A stretch of DNA of 64,000 nucleotides from Paraburkholderia phenazinium (GTDB lineage Bacteria; Pseudomonadota; Gammaproteobacteria; Burkholderiales; Burkholderiaceae), in contig NZ_FNCJ01000017.1 of the NCBI RefSeq assembly GCF_900100735.1, positions 62,001 through 126,000 of the forward strand, written 5' to 3'. Under the pieces are notes generated by a model that did not search any database, was not told the origin of the DNA, and saw nothing but the letters and a program-made list of their open reading frames with translations. A program made the position numbers and the translations under genes. Each line of letters begins with the position of its first letter. Positions within the stretch are counted from its first letter, which is position 1. This document shows, in pieces, positions 34,751-43,552 of this stretch.

Positions 34751-34937
34751 CCATCGGGAAAGTCGCGCGTTTCGACGGCGGCGTGAGCGCGCTCGTCGGC
34801 CGTGCGGCGCGGCAGCGCGGAGCAAAACGGCCCGTGCGCTGTCGCAACGGTAGTTCGTCATCGTACTGTCGCGGGCTCGGGCGCCTCTTGGCGCGCACGG
34901 CCGTGCGCCGGCCTGTCAGTGTTCGTGCCGCTTGCCC

Positions 34938-36335
34938 ATGATCCCTCGATCCGCATCCCCCGGCTCTTTCGATGCACTGCCGAACCCGCGTGGCGGGTCG
35001 GTCCGTCCCGCGGAACTTGCGCTCGCCGAAGCGCAACTGGCGCTCGAGCAGCGCACCAACCCGGCGGCGTCACTGCTGCGGGCGGTGCATGCGTTGCGCG
35101 AAGCGGGCTGGCTCGGCGCGCAGCGGCTGGCGGATGCGCTGCTGCTGGTGTCGCCGCTGACGGCCGCCGAGCCGCCCGACGAGTCCGACGCGCGGGGCCT
35201 GTTCGCCGCGGCCCTCAACGATTTGCGGGCGGCAATCGGGCGGCACAACCTGCGTGAGCTGTCCTGCTCACCGAGCCTCTTCGCGCATTACCACGCACTC
35301 AACGCGCTGATTTCCCGGCACACCCCCGGCTACACCGTTACCTTCGAAGATCTCGCGCTGGCCTCAAGGCCGTTGCCGCCGGTGTCGTTCAGCCCGCAAC
35401 CTGCGCAGCGCCTCGCGCACTTGCGGGCCCGCTACGAGCGCGCCTTGCTGCCGGTCCTGCGGGCGCATTCGAGCGATGGCACCGCTAGCGCTGCGGTCGC
35501 TGCCCTGACCCGTGCCGCGCTCGATGAACTCGATGCCTGCCTGGCCGAACTCGCCGGCCCCGATCCTTACGACTTCTGGCGTCTCGCCTCGGCCTGCGCC
35601 AACTCGCTGCGGGTGAGCGGTCACTTAGTCGGTGACACAGATGCACGGCGCTTTCATGCCCGTTGCAACCTCGCGCTGGCGGACCATGCACGCGGCTTGC
35701 CGTTGGCCTCGCGCTCACTGGTGCGTTCGACGCTGGCGTTGCTGTGGCGCGACTATGCCTTGTTCGGGGCGGCGGCTGAAGACGCCGAACCGGTCGCGTT
35801 GCTGCGCGACTATGGTTTGACGGTGGACTGGCACGTGGCCGGCACCCAGGAATCGGAGGCGCTGTGGGAGGAGGGGGCGGCTCAGGAGCCGGGGTTCGGC
35901 GCCGGTTTGCGCGATGCGCGCACGCGCGAACTGGGCGTGCTGACCGTCAATGCGCATGCGTATGAAGATTTCCTCCAAACTGGGGATGCGGCCATCGTCG
36001 CGCTCGGCGAGCACGCGCGCGACACCAGCCATCCCGACAAGGCCGATCCGGGCGAAGCCCTGCAGGCGGGCGACGCCGCCTACCGGCTCGGCGCGGCGGC
36101 GTGTGCGCTGGGCCTCGGCCATGTCGCGCTGCTGGCGGATGCGCTCGGGCTGGCATGGCGGCGGCGCGCCTACGCCGGCATTGCGACGCCGGGCGGCGGG
36201 GTGCCCGATGTGGGGGCGCTCGAGCAAGGCGCCGAAGCCCTGCGGGCCATGCTGCATACGATTGCCGCGGGAGTGGCGCCGCCGCCCGCCGGCCCCGCGC
36301 TAGCCGCGCTGACGCGGGCGGTCGAGCAAGGTTGA
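34938..36335 (+). CDS. FimL/ChpA-N-terminal-like protein with a degenerate Hpt domain
   Basis: The 465-residue, alanine-rich, mostly helical protein resembles the N-terminal region of ChpA and the Pseudomonas FimL protein (SFSPQPAQRLAHLRARYERA, YDFWRLASACANSL). Near the C-terminus, DAAYRLGAAACALGLGHVAL follows the Hpt helix pattern but has no histidine at the phosphorylation position. It would be a scaffold in pilus-linked signalling rather than a kinase. Family assignment is inferred from these patterns and from the rubredoxin neighbour; no chemotaxis genes are adjacent. The ATG at 34938 is preferred, without a clear ribosome binding site. Confidence 0.5.
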   Translation: MIPRSASPGSFDALPNPRGGSVRPAELALAEAQLALEQRTNPAASLLRAVHALREAGWLGAQRLADALLLVSPLTAAEPPDESDARGLFAAALNDLRAAIGRHNLRELSCSPSLFAHYHALNALISRHTPGYTVTFEDLALASRPLPPVSFSPQPAQRLAHLRARYERALLPVLRAHSSDGTASAAVAALTRAALDELDACLAELAGPDPYDFWRLASACANSLRVSGHLVGDTDARRFHARCNLALADHARGLPLASRSLVRSTLALLWRDYALFGAAAEDAEPVALLRDYGLTVDWHVAGTQESEALWEEGAAQEPGFGAGLRDARTRELGVLTVNAHAYEDFLQTGDAAIVALGEHARDTSHPDKADPGEALQAGDAAYRLGAAACALGLGHVALLADALGLAWRRRAYAGIATPGGGVPDVGALEQGAEALRAMLHTIAAGVAPPPAGPALAALTRAVEQG

Positions 36336-36523
36336 GCGCGCCGCGCCCGCTTGCGGAATACCTATGCGGACGCCCACCCGATGCATGCCTGAATGCGCAC
36401 CCGAATACGCGTCGTCGGCAACGTGTAAGCGCGTGATAGAGTGGCAACATGATCCGCTGTCCATGGATCGCGGCAAACCTTATCTGCCCACGCTCAAAGC
36501 CCGCCATTCCGCATCGTCTTTGC

Positions 36524-36537
36524 TAAAATCCGAACTA
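36524..36537 (+). promoter_or_regulatory. -10 box abutting the yqgE start codon (possible leaderless transcript)
   Basis: TAAAAT at 36524-36529 ends seven bases before the yqgE ATG, and no ribosome binding site lies between. Transcription would begin at or next to the start codon. A -35 box is not clear, so this is tentative. Confidence 0.4.
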
Positions 36538-37115
36538 TGTCCAAGAGTACCGATCGCATCAATCTGACCAACCAGTTCCTGATCGCCATGCCCAACATGG
36601 CGGACCCCACGTTTTCAGGAACGGTGGTCTACCTTTGCGATCACAGCGAGCGCGGTGCGCTCGGCCTGGTGATCAACCGGCCGACCGATATCGATCTGGA
36701 GGCGCTCTTCAATCGCATCGATCTGAAGCTCGAGATCGAACCCCTGTTGCATGTCCCTGTTTACTTCGGCGGCCCGGTGCAAACCGAGCGCGGCTTCGTG
36801 CTGCACTACCCGAAGGACGGCAGCCCGTACACCTCGTCGATGTCGGTGCCCGGCGGTCTGGAAATGACCACCTCCAAAGACGTGCTCGAAGCGGTGGCAA
36901 GCGGCACCGGCCCGGAACGTTTCCTGCTCACGCTCGGCCACGCAGGCTGGGGCGCCGGCCAGCTCGAGGAAGAGATTTCGAAGAACGGCTGGCTGACTGT
37001 CGAAGCCGATCCGAAGATCGTCTTCGACGTGCCCGCTGAAGAGCGTCTCGAAGCGGCCCTCGCGCTGCTCGGCATTTCCCTCTCCATGCTCTCGGGCGAA
37101 GCAGGTCACGCATGA
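36537..37115 (+). CDS. YqgE/AlgH family protein
   Basis: The 192-residue protein matches YqgE/AlgH throughout: LTNQFLIAMPNMADPTFSGT, VVYLCDHSERGALGLVINRP, VYFGGPVQTERGFVLH and LTLGHAGWGAGQLEEEI. The family is widely conserved with an unclear molecular role (AlgH affects alginate regulation in Pseudomonas). It overlaps ruvX by four bases (ATGA), a very conserved gene pair, and pyrR and pyrB follow, so the group is likely one transcript. Confidence 0.95.
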   Translation: MSKSTDRINLTNQFLIAMPNMADPTFSGTVVYLCDHSERGALGLVINRPTDIDLEALFNRIDLKLEIEPLLHVPVYFGGPVQTERGFVLHYPKDGSPYTSSMSVPGGLEMTTSKDVLEAVASGTGPERFLLTLGHAGWGAGQLEEEISKNGWLTVEADPKIVFDVPAEERLEAALALLGISLSMLSGEAGHA

Positions 37116-37552
37116 GCAGTCCGGCCGGACGGGCGGCAACGCTGCTGGCGTTCGACTATGGTGAAAAACGCATTGGCGTGGCGGTCGGCAATTCGCTGAC
37201 CAAAAGCGCGCGTCCGCTCGTGGTGGTGCAAAACCGCAACCGCGAGTATCGCTTCGAGGCGCTCGGCAAGCTGATCGCCGAATGGAAGCCGGATGCGCTG
37301 GTGGTCGGTTTGCCGATGCATCCCGACGGCGCGCCCCACGAAATGACCCAACTCGCTAAACGCTTCGGCAACCAGCTCAACGGCCGCTTCAATCTGCCGG
37401 TGACGTGGGTCGACGAGCGCTATTCGTCGGTCGAGGCGAAGGCCGAGATTCGCGCCGGTAACGGCCGCGCCGACATGCTCGACGCCGAAGCCGCCTGCAT
37501 CATCCTCCAGCAATATCTAGACGGACTTTCCGACGATCATGAGTTCCATTGA
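37112..37552 (+). CDS. ruvX: RuvX/YqgF Holliday-junction-resolvase-like protein
   Basis: The 146-residue RNase H-fold protein has LLAFDYGEKRIGVAVGNSLT with the first catalytic Asp, VVGLPMHPDGAPHEMT, then VTWVDERYSSVEAKAEI with the conserved D-E-R-x-[ST]-[ST], and a late Asp in LDAEAACIILQQYL. It is the predicted endonuclease for pre-16S rRNA 5' end trimming and/or Holliday junctions. It overlaps yqgE (four bases) and pyrR (14 bases). Confidence 0.95.
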   Translation: MSSPAGRAATLLAFDYGEKRIGVAVGNSLTKSARPLVVVQNRNREYRFEALGKLIAEWKPDALVVGLPMHPDGAPHEMTQLAKRFGNQLNGRFNLPVTWVDERYSSVEAKAEIRAGNGRADMLDAEAACIILQQYLDGLSDDHEFH

Positions 37553-38063
37553 CGCCGAGGCGCTGTATCGCGCCGTCCTCGAACAGATTCGTGCCGCTTA
37601 TGGCGACCAGTTCGGCGGCCCGGACGGCGCCGTGCTGGCCGGCATCCATAGCGGCGGCGCGTGGCTCGCGCAGCGTCTGGCGCGCGACCTGAACGTCGGC
37701 AGCTTCGGCGTGGTCAATGTGGCGCTGCATCGCGACGACTATGCGAAGAAGGGTCTGCACGCGCAGGCGAGCCCGACCTCGTTGCCGTTCGAAGTGGATA
37801 ACCGCCGCATCGTGCTGGTCGACGACGTGCTGTACACCGGCCGCACCGTGCGCGCCGCGCTCAATGAACTGTACGACTACGGCCGGCCGGCTTTGGTGGA
37901 ACTCGCCGTGCTCGCCGATCGCGGCGGCCGCGAGTTGCCGGTGGCGGCGCGCTTTGTCGGCGGCGTGGTGGACGTACCGGCCGACGCGACGCTCGTGCTT
38001 GCGCGCGACGAAAGCAGCGGCGGCGAGCGTTTCACGTTTCACACCGAAGCACGCGCCGATTGA
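37539..38063 (+). CDS. pyrR: PyrR bifunctional regulator/uracil phosphoribosyltransferase
   Basis: The 174-residue phosphoribosyltransferase-fold protein has the PRPP-binding motif RIVLVDDVLYTGRTVRAALN and the PyrR pattern GIHSGGAWLAQRL and RGGRELPVAARFVG. It regulates pyrimidine genes or salvages uracil. It precedes pyrB by 62 bases. No antiterminator/terminator pair of the Gram-positive PyrR type is visible between them, so the RNA-binding role here is uncertain. Confidence 0.93.
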   Translation: MSSIDAEALYRAVLEQIRAAYGDQFGGPDGAVLAGIHSGGAWLAQRLARDLNVGSFGVVNVALHRDDYAKKGLHAQASPTSLPFEVDNRRIVLVDDVLYTGRTVRAALNELYDYGRPALVELAVLADRGGRELPVAARFVGGVVDVPADATLVLARDESSGGERFTFHTEARAD

Positions 38064-38125
38064 GCGCGAGGTGCGCGCAATGCTTGCTACGGCGCGCGCA
38101 CTAAAATTGAATCAGGTACCCCTTC

Positions 38126-39166
38126 ATGAATACCTCTACCCAGGATCCCCAGGTTCCTCAGGACACCACCGGCGCGACCCCGTCGCCGGACCGCTTTCGC
38201 TACGGCTTCCTGAAGGGCAACCCGCAGCTCACCAGGAACGGTGAGCTCAAGCATCTGCTGACCATCGAAGGCTTGCCGCGCAAGATCGTCACGCACATTC
38301 TCGATACCGCCGAGCAGTTCGTCAGCGTGACGGACCGCGAGGTCAAGAAGGTGCCGCTGTTGCGCGGCAAATCGGTGTTCAACCTGTTCTTCGAGAACTC
38401 GACGCGCACCCGCACCACCTTCGAGATCGCGGCGAAGCGCCTGTCGGCGGACGTGCTCAATCTGAACATCAACGCGTCGTCGACCAGCAAGGGCGAGTCG
38501 CTGCTGGACACGATCAACAACCTGTCCGCGATGCATGCCGACATGTTCGTGGTGCGCCATGCCTCGAGCGGCGCGCCATATCTGATCGCCGAGCATTGCG
38601 CGCCGCACGTGCACGTGATCAACGCTGGCGACGGCCGTCATGCACACCCGACCCAGGGTCTGCTCGACATGTACACGATCCGCCACTACAAGAAGGACTT
38701 CACCAATCTGCGGGTGGCGATTGTCGGCGACATCCTGCACTCGCGGGTGGCGCGTTCGGACATCCACGCGCTGACCACGCTCGGCGTGCCGGAAGTGCGC
38801 GCGATCGGGCCGCGCACCTTGCTGCCGGGCGGTCTGGAGCAGATGGGCGTGCGCGTGTTCCACAACCTCGACGAAGGCCTGAAGGACGTCGACGTGATCA
38901 TCATGCTGCGTCTGCAGAACGAGCGGATGAGCGGCGCGTTGCTGCCGTCGGCGCAGGAGTACTTCAAGAGCTGGGGGCTGACGCCGGAGCGCCTCGCGCT
39001 GGCGAAGCCCGACGCGATCGTGATGCACCCGGGTCCGATGAACCGCGGCGTCGAAATCGACTCGCAGGTGGCGGACGGTCCGCAATCGGTGATCCTGAAC
39101 CAGGTGACATTCGGCATTGCGGTGCGGATGGCGGTGATGGGCATCGTGGCCGGCAACAACGACTGA
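38126..39166 (+). CDS. pyrB: Aspartate carbamoyltransferase catalytic subunit
   Basis: The 346-residue enzyme has the carbamoyl-phosphate motif STRTRT (92-97), INAGDGRHAHPTQGLLDMYT, and VMHPGPMNRGVEIDSQVAD, diagnostic for ATCase. A ~30-residue N-terminal extension (TQDPQVPQDTTGATPSPD) is the type found in class A ATCases that assemble with a dihydroorotase-like partner. The next gene, eight bases downstream, encodes just such a partner. It catalyses the first committed step of pyrimidine synthesis. Confidence 0.97.
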   Translation: MNTSTQDPQVPQDTTGATPSPDRFRYGFLKGNPQLTRNGELKHLLTIEGLPRKIVTHILDTAEQFVSVTDREVKKVPLLRGKSVFNLFFENSTRTRTTFEIAAKRLSADVLNLNINASSTSKGESLLDTINNLSAMHADMFVVRHASSGAPYLIAEHCAPHVHVINAGDGRHAHPTQGLLDMYTIRHYKKDFTNLRVAIVGDILHSRVARSDIHALTTLGVPEVRAIGPRTLLPGGLEQMGVRVFHNLDEGLKDVDVIIMLRLQNERMSGALLPSAQEYFKSWGLTPERLALAKPDAIVMHPGPMNRGVEIDSQVADGPQSVILNQVTFGIAVRMAVMGIVAGNND

Positions 39167-39174
39167 GTAAAACA

Positions 39175-40452
39175 ATGAAGATTCATATTCAAGGCGGCAC
39201 GCTGATCGACCCGGCAGCCGGCACCGAACAGCAGCAGGACGTTTTCATTGCGGCAGGGAAGATCGTCGCGCTCGGCACCGCACCGGCGGATTTCCAGGCG
39301 GAGAAGACGATCGACGCCACTGGACTCATGATCGCGCCGGGCCTCGTTGACCTCGCCGCGCGGCTGCGCGAACCGGGCTACGAACACAAGGCGACGCTCA
39401 AATCGGAAATGGCCGCCGCACTCGCGGGCGGCGTGACGAGCCTCGTCTGCCTGCCGGATACCGATCCGGTGCTCGACGAACCCGGGCTTGTCGAAATGCT
39501 CAAGTTCCGCGCGCACAATCTGAACCAGGCGCATGTCTATCCGCTCGGCGCGCTCACGGTGGGCCTCAAAGGCCAGGTCATCACCGAGATGGTTGCATTG
39601 ACCGAAGCCGGCTGCATCGGCTTTTCGCAGGCGGATGTGCCCGTGGGGGACACCAAGGTGCTGCTGCGCGCGCTGCAGTACGCCAACACCTACGGCTACA
39701 CCGTCTGGCTGCGCCCGGTGGATGCCTACCTCGGCCAGGGCGGTGTGGCTGCCAGCGGTGCGCTGGCGTCGCGGCTGGGGCTGTCTGGCGTACCGGTTGC
39801 GGCCGAGACCATCGCGCTGCACACGATCTTCGAACTGGTCCGCGTGACCGGAGCGCGTGTGCACCTGTCGCATCTGTCCTCGGCGGCGGGCGTCGAACTG
39901 ATGCGCGCGGCGAAGGCCGAGGGCCTGCCGGTCACGTGCGATGTGACGGTGAACCATATCCACCTGATCGACCTCGATATCGGCTACTTCGACGCGCAGT
40001 TCCGCCTCGATCCGCCGCTGCGCTCGCAGCGCGACCGCGAAGCGATCCGCGTGGGTCTCGCCGACGGTACGATCGATGCGATCTGCTCGGACCACACCCC
40101 CGTCGACGATGACGAAAAGCTGCTGCCGTTCGCCGAAGCGACGCCGGGCGCGACTGGGCTGGAGCTGTTCCTGTCGCTGACGGTGAAGTGGGCGCAAGAG
40201 GCGGGCGTGCCGCTGGCCCAGGCGCTCAAGCGCATCACTGCCGCGCCCGCTGGCGTGCTGAAGCTGGACGCAGGACGCATCGAGGTGGGCGCAACGGCCG
40301 ATCTGTGCGTGTTCGATCGCAACGCCCACTGGCGCGTCGAGCCGCGTGCATTGAAGAGTCAGGGGCACAACACGCCGTTCCTCGGCTACGAGTTGCCGGC
40401 GCGCGTGCGGGCGACGCTCGTCTCCGGGCACGTCGCGTTCGAACAGCGTTGA
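39175..40452 (+). CDS. pyrX: Dihydroorotase-like, metal-site-lacking ATCase partner (PyrX/PyrC')
   Basis: The 425-residue protein has the full type I dihydroorotase fold (GLMIAPGLVDL, GGVTSLVCLPDTDPVLDE, RVHLSHLSSAAG, ICSDHTPVDDDEK). The zinc-binding H-x-H of the D-x-H-x-H-L-R-E-P-G motif is replaced: residues 59-68 read DLAARLREPG, with Ala61 and Arg63. The later HH pair is also altered (VNHIHL). In Pseudomonas a similar inactive homologue is needed to hold the ATCase dodecamer together, so a structural role with PyrB is the best call. A true dihydroorotase must be encoded elsewhere. Confidence 0.9.
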   Translation: MKIHIQGGTLIDPAAGTEQQQDVFIAAGKIVALGTAPADFQAEKTIDATGLMIAPGLVDLAARLREPGYEHKATLKSEMAAALAGGVTSLVCLPDTDPVLDEPGLVEMLKFRAHNLNQAHVYPLGALTVGLKGQVITEMVALTEAGCIGFSQADVPVGDTKVLLRALQYANTYGYTVWLRPVDAYLGQGGVAASGALASRLGLSGVPVAAETIALHTIFELVRVTGARVHLSHLSSAAGVELMRAAKAEGLPVTCDVTVNHIHLIDLDIGYFDAQFRLDPPLRSQRDREAIRVGLADGTIDAICSDHTPVDDDEKLLPFAEATPGATGLELFLSLTVKWAQEAGVPLAQALKRITAAPAGVLKLDAGRIEVGATADLCVFDRNAHWRVEPRALKSQGHNTPFLGYELPARVRATLVSGHVAFEQR

Positions 40453-40529
40453 TTTTCTGCAGCGACCGCGCCGCTTGCCGATATTCCAGCTAACCCGCTC
40501 GTTACCGACAGACACGGAAAGCTCCAACC

Positions 40530-41420
40530 ATGAAGCTCGCATTTCGCAAGGCCCGGCTGATCGTGCACCTGCTGCACGGCATGTTGACAGTGGCGACGCG
40601 CTTTCCGCGCGCTAGCGTCGCCGAGCGGGAAGCGCTCAACCGCGCGTGGTCGCTAAAGATGCTGCGTTTGTGCGGCATGCGTCTGGTGGTCCACAACGAC
40701 AGCGCGCGGCTCGATGCCGGCGCGCTGGTGGTGGCGAACCACATTTCGTGGATCGATATCTACGTCATCAACGCGTGGCGGCCGACGCCGTTCGTCTCGA
40801 AGGCCGAGATCCGCAAATGGCCGGTGGTGGGGTGGCTCGCGCAGCAACTGGGTACGGTGTTCATCCAGCGCGAGAAGCGCAGCGACGCCAAGCGGATCAT
40901 GCATGAGCTATCCGACCGGCTGAGCGCGGGCGAGCTGATGTGCGTGTTTCCGGAGGGCACCACCTCGGACGGTCTGACGCTGTTGCCGTTCCACGCCAAT
41001 ATGTTTCAGGCGGCGGTCTCGGCGGGCAGTCCTGTGCAGCCGGTCTGCCTGATGTATGAAGACGCGCAGGGCCGGCAATCGACGGCGCCCGCGTATATCG
41101 GCGATCTGTCGCTCGGCCAGTCGCTCGACGCGCTGCTGCGCGGCGCCCCGCTGACGGCGCATGTGTATGTGGGCGAGGCGCTGGCGCCGGGCGCCGACCG
41201 GCGCATGCTGGCGGCGCAGGCGGAGCAGACGATCGGGGCGGCTTTGCGCAGCCTGCAAGGCGCTGCACCGGTCGTGGCGCCGACCTTGGCTCCTGCCGCG
41301 GCGCCCGCGTCTGAAAGCGGAGCCGCTACCCCAGCGGGTTTGCGGGCTGTCGTAGCGTCTCAGTCTCAGGACCGGACGCTGCTCGACGAGGGCGTCGAGC
41401 AGCGCGGGCACTCAGCCTGA
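40530..41420 (+). CDS. 1-acyl-sn-glycerol-3-phosphate acyltransferase-like protein (PlsC family)
   Basis: The 296-residue protein has the H-x4-D catalytic motif NHISWID (His71, Asp76), FVSKAEI, and the substrate motif VFPEGTTSDG. A hydrophobic N-terminus could anchor it to the inner membrane. The last ~45 residues are alanine/proline-rich and poorly ordered. It makes phosphatidic acid or acylates a related lysolipid. It ends five bases before the convergent apaH gene. Confidence 0.9.
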   Translation: MKLAFRKARLIVHLLHGMLTVATRFPRASVAEREALNRAWSLKMLRLCGMRLVVHNDSARLDAGALVVANHISWIDIYVINAWRPTPFVSKAEIRKWPVVGWLAQQLGTVFIQREKRSDAKRIMHELSDRLSAGELMCVFPEGTTSDGLTLLPFHANMFQAAVSAGSPVQPVCLMYEDAQGRQSTAPAYIGDLSLGQSLDALLRGAPLTAHVYVGEALAPGADRRMLAAQAEQTIGAALRSLQGAAPVVAPTLAPAAAPASESGAATPAGLRAVVASQSQDRTLLDEGVEQRGHSA

Positions 41421-41425
41421 CCGGC

Positions 41426-42280
41426 TTATTCCATGACGGCGCGGCAGCCCGAGCATTCGACCTGGGTGAGGGTGCGTTCAGCCGGGTTGGCCGCGAGCCG
41501 CACCGCGGACAGCTTTTCACCCCAAACACAGCCTGAATCGAGGCCGATCAGGTTGTCGCGCATCATCAGGCCGAGCGCGGCCCAGTGACCGAACACCACC
41601 GTGATGTCGGCCGTCTTGCGCGACGGCACGTCGAACCACGGCATGAAACCCGGCGGCGCCGAATTGAGACCGCCGCTCGTACTGAAGTCCATCACGCCAT
41701 CCAGATTGCAGAAGCGCATGCGCGTGAGGGCGGTGCAGGTGAGCCGCAGACGGTCGATACCCTTCAGGCCAGGCTTCCAGCGATTCGGCTCATTGCCGTA
41801 CAGACCCGCCAGGGTTTCCTTCCAGTTCGGCGCCCGCAGCGCGCGCTGCAGTTCATCGGCGAGTTCCAGCGTCAGCGTGGCATCCCATTGCGGCAGCACG
41901 CCCGCATGCACCAGCAGCATGCCGTTCTCGACATGCACCAGCGGCCGGTGACGGATCCAGTGCAGCAGGTCTTCCGCGTCCGGCGCGGCGAGAATCTCGT
42001 TGATCGTGTCGCCCTTTTTCGATTTGCGGATGCCGGCAGAAACCGACAGCAGATGCAGGTCGTGATTACCCAGCACCGGCTTGGCACGTTCGCCAAATGC
42101 GATGATGTCGCGCAGCGTGGCGAGCGACTCGCCGCCGCGATTAATGAGATCGCCGGCGAACCACAACGGCGTGTCGGGCGACGGCGCGGCCTTCGCGAGC
42201 AGCTGTTGGAACTGGGTGCGGCAACCTTGCAGGTCACCGAAGGCAAGGGGTACGGAATGCGACGGACTGGAAACGGTCAT
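41426..42280 (-). CDS. apaH: Symmetrical bis(5'-nucleosyl)-tetraphosphatase
   Basis: The 284-residue phosphoesterase has GDLQGC, GDLINRGGES and GNHDLHLLSV at the metal site, LLVHAGVLP, and VVFGHWAALG. It hydrolyses Ap4A and decaps Np4-capped RNA. The start at 42280 gives the usual family length; a start at 42334 would add 18 residues. The frame stays open further upstream, but that sequence is antisense to the next gene. apaH lies at the edge of the polysaccharide locus, an arrangement also known from Burkholderia O-antigen loci. Confidence 0.93.
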   Translation of the reverse strand: MTVSSPSHSVPLAFGDLQGCRTQFQQLLAKAAPSPDTPLWFAGDLINRGGESLATLRDIIAFGERAKPVLGNHDLHLLSVSAGIRKSKKGDTINEILAAPDAEDLLHWIRHRPLVHVENGMLLVHAGVLPQWDATLTLELADELQRALRAPNWKETLAGLYGNEPNRWKPGLKGIDRLRLTCTALTRMRFCNLDGVMDFSTSGGLNSAPPGFMPWFDVPSRKTADITVVFGHWAALGLMMRDNLIGLDSGCVWGEKLSAVRLAANPAERTLTQVECSGCRAVME

Positions 42281-42388
42281 CTGGGGCGGAATCAGGTACG
42301 CACAGGCGGAGGAAGCTACATGGTAGCGTGACATAATAGCCCGTTTGATGCGACGGTATTGCGACGTGCTACATAACGGAGAATGTGA

Positions 42389-43318
42389 GTGAGCGAACAA
42401 ACGACGAAACCAGCGAAACATGCTGAGCGCCTGACGCGAACACTCGTTACCGGAGCCAGCGGCTTTACCGGCAGCTGGCTGATCAGCAATCTGCTTGCCA
42501 GCGGCCATGCAGTCACGGAAACCGTGGCCGGAGAGGGCGCGCCGGAGACGCCATCGCGGCGCCGGCTGGATATCACCTCGCTCGAACAGTGCCGGCGCGT
42601 GATCGACGAAGTGCGGCCCGATTACATCGTGCACCTGGCGGCGATCAGCTTTGTCGGACACGACGATCCGCTCGGTTTCTACCGCGTCAACGTGCTGGGT
42701 ACGCTGAATCTGCTGCAGGCCTGCGCGGACGTCGGCCATACGCCACGCAAAGTGCTCGTGGCGAGCAGTGCGAATGTGTACGGCAACGTCACCAGCGACG
42801 CGATTGACGAGAGCTTCCCGGTGGCGCCCGTCAACCACTATGCGGCGAGCAAGGCGGCGATGGAATCGATGGTGCGCACATGGTTCGACCGGCTGCCGAT
42901 CCTGGTCGTCAGGCCGTTCAACTATACCGGCCGCGGCCAGAGCTCGAACTTCCTGGTGCCGAAGATCGTGGAGCATTTCGCGCGGCGCGAACCTGAGATC
43001 TCGCTGGGCAATATCGACGTGGCGCGGGATTTTTCGGACGTGCGGTACGTGGTGCGGGCCTATGAGGCGCTGTTGGATAGCTCGGCGGCTGGCGAAATTG
43101 TCAATGTTTGTACGGGTCAGCCTTACACCCTGCGCGAGATTCTGGCGATGGCCAGCGAAATCACCGGGCATGAACTGGAAATTCGTGTCAATCCGGCGTT
43201 TGTGAGGCAGACCGACGTGAAGGTGTTGGTGGGGTCGCCCGCTAGGCTGCGTGGGCTGGTGCCGGGGGTGGAGGCGATTGGGTTTCGGGAGACGTTGGGG
43301 TGGATGTTGGCGGCGTAA
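42389..43318 (+). CDS. NAD-dependent epimerase/reductase, GDP-6-deoxy-mannose reductase-like
   Basis: The 309-residue extended SDR has TGASGFTGSW (21-30), IVHLAAISFVGHDDPLGFYR, and catalytic Tyr151/Lys155 in NHYAASKAAME. RPFNYTGRGQSSNFLVPKIV and DFSDVRYVV are typical of GDP-4-keto-6-deoxymannose reductase (Rmd) and relatives. Rmd needs GDP-mannose 4,6-dehydratase (Gmd), which is not in the window, so the substrate may be another 4-keto sugar or Gmd lies elsewhere. It starts with GTG at 42389 behind GGAGA. It lies 263 bases before rmlB. Confidence 0.85.
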   Translation: MSEQTTKPAKHAERLTRTLVTGASGFTGSWLISNLLASGHAVTETVAGEGAPETPSRRRLDITSLEQCRRVIDEVRPDYIVHLAAISFVGHDDPLGFYRVNVLGTLNLLQACADVGHTPRKVLVASSANVYGNVTSDAIDESFPVAPVNHYAASKAAMESMVRTWFDRLPILVVRPFNYTGRGQSSNFLVPKIVEHFARREPEISLGNIDVARDFSDVRYVVRAYEALLDSSAAGEIVNVCTGQPYTLREILAMASEITGHELEIRVNPAFVRQTDVKVLVGSPARLRGLVPGVEAIGFRETLGWMLAA

Positions 43319-43442
43319 GGTATTGTTGCGGCGCAAAATGCCGGCCATTCGGGCGTGTTTTTGTCTGTTTTTGACCTTCAGAAGCGAGCTTTGTCAAGCT
43401 GTTTCAAGTTGTTAGGGCTCTGGTTTTCGCCCCATCCGGCCG

Positions 43443-43448
43443 TATAAT
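43443..43448 (+). promoter_or_regulatory. -10 box of the probable rml operon promoter
   Basis: TATAAT is an exact -10 consensus 134 bases before rmlB; a partial -35 (TGGTTT, 43421) is 16 bases upstream. No JUMPstart/ops GGCGGTAG is seen. Confidence 0.55.
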
Positions 43449-43528
43449 TGAGGCCTCGTAAAAAATCGAGACGGATACGATTCGGCGCTCAGAATTGCCG
43501 GCGCCGACTCGCTGCCAAATCCGGCGAT

Positions 43529-43552
43529 CGATTTCGTATGAACGAAAAATCG
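43529..43552 (+). promoter_or_regulatory. Stem-loop in the rmlB leader
   Basis: CGATTTCGT, loop ATGA, and ACGAAAAATCG form a stem with a two-base bulge about 20 bases before the ribosome binding site (GAGGGAA). It may affect translation or transcript stability. Confidence 0.35.

Noticed and set aside
38064..38125. PyrR-type attenuator between pyrR and pyrB
   Set aside because: Only 62 bases, with no alternative terminator/antiterminator stems.
38686..40542. A 618-residue minus-strand frame opposite pyrB-pyrX
   Set aside because: Arg/His-rich shadow of well-identified genes.
42281..43348. Upstream extension of apaH to about 640 residues
   Set aside because: The extra part is antisense to the Rmd-like gene and not similar to any apaH N-terminus; ApaH is normally about 280 residues.
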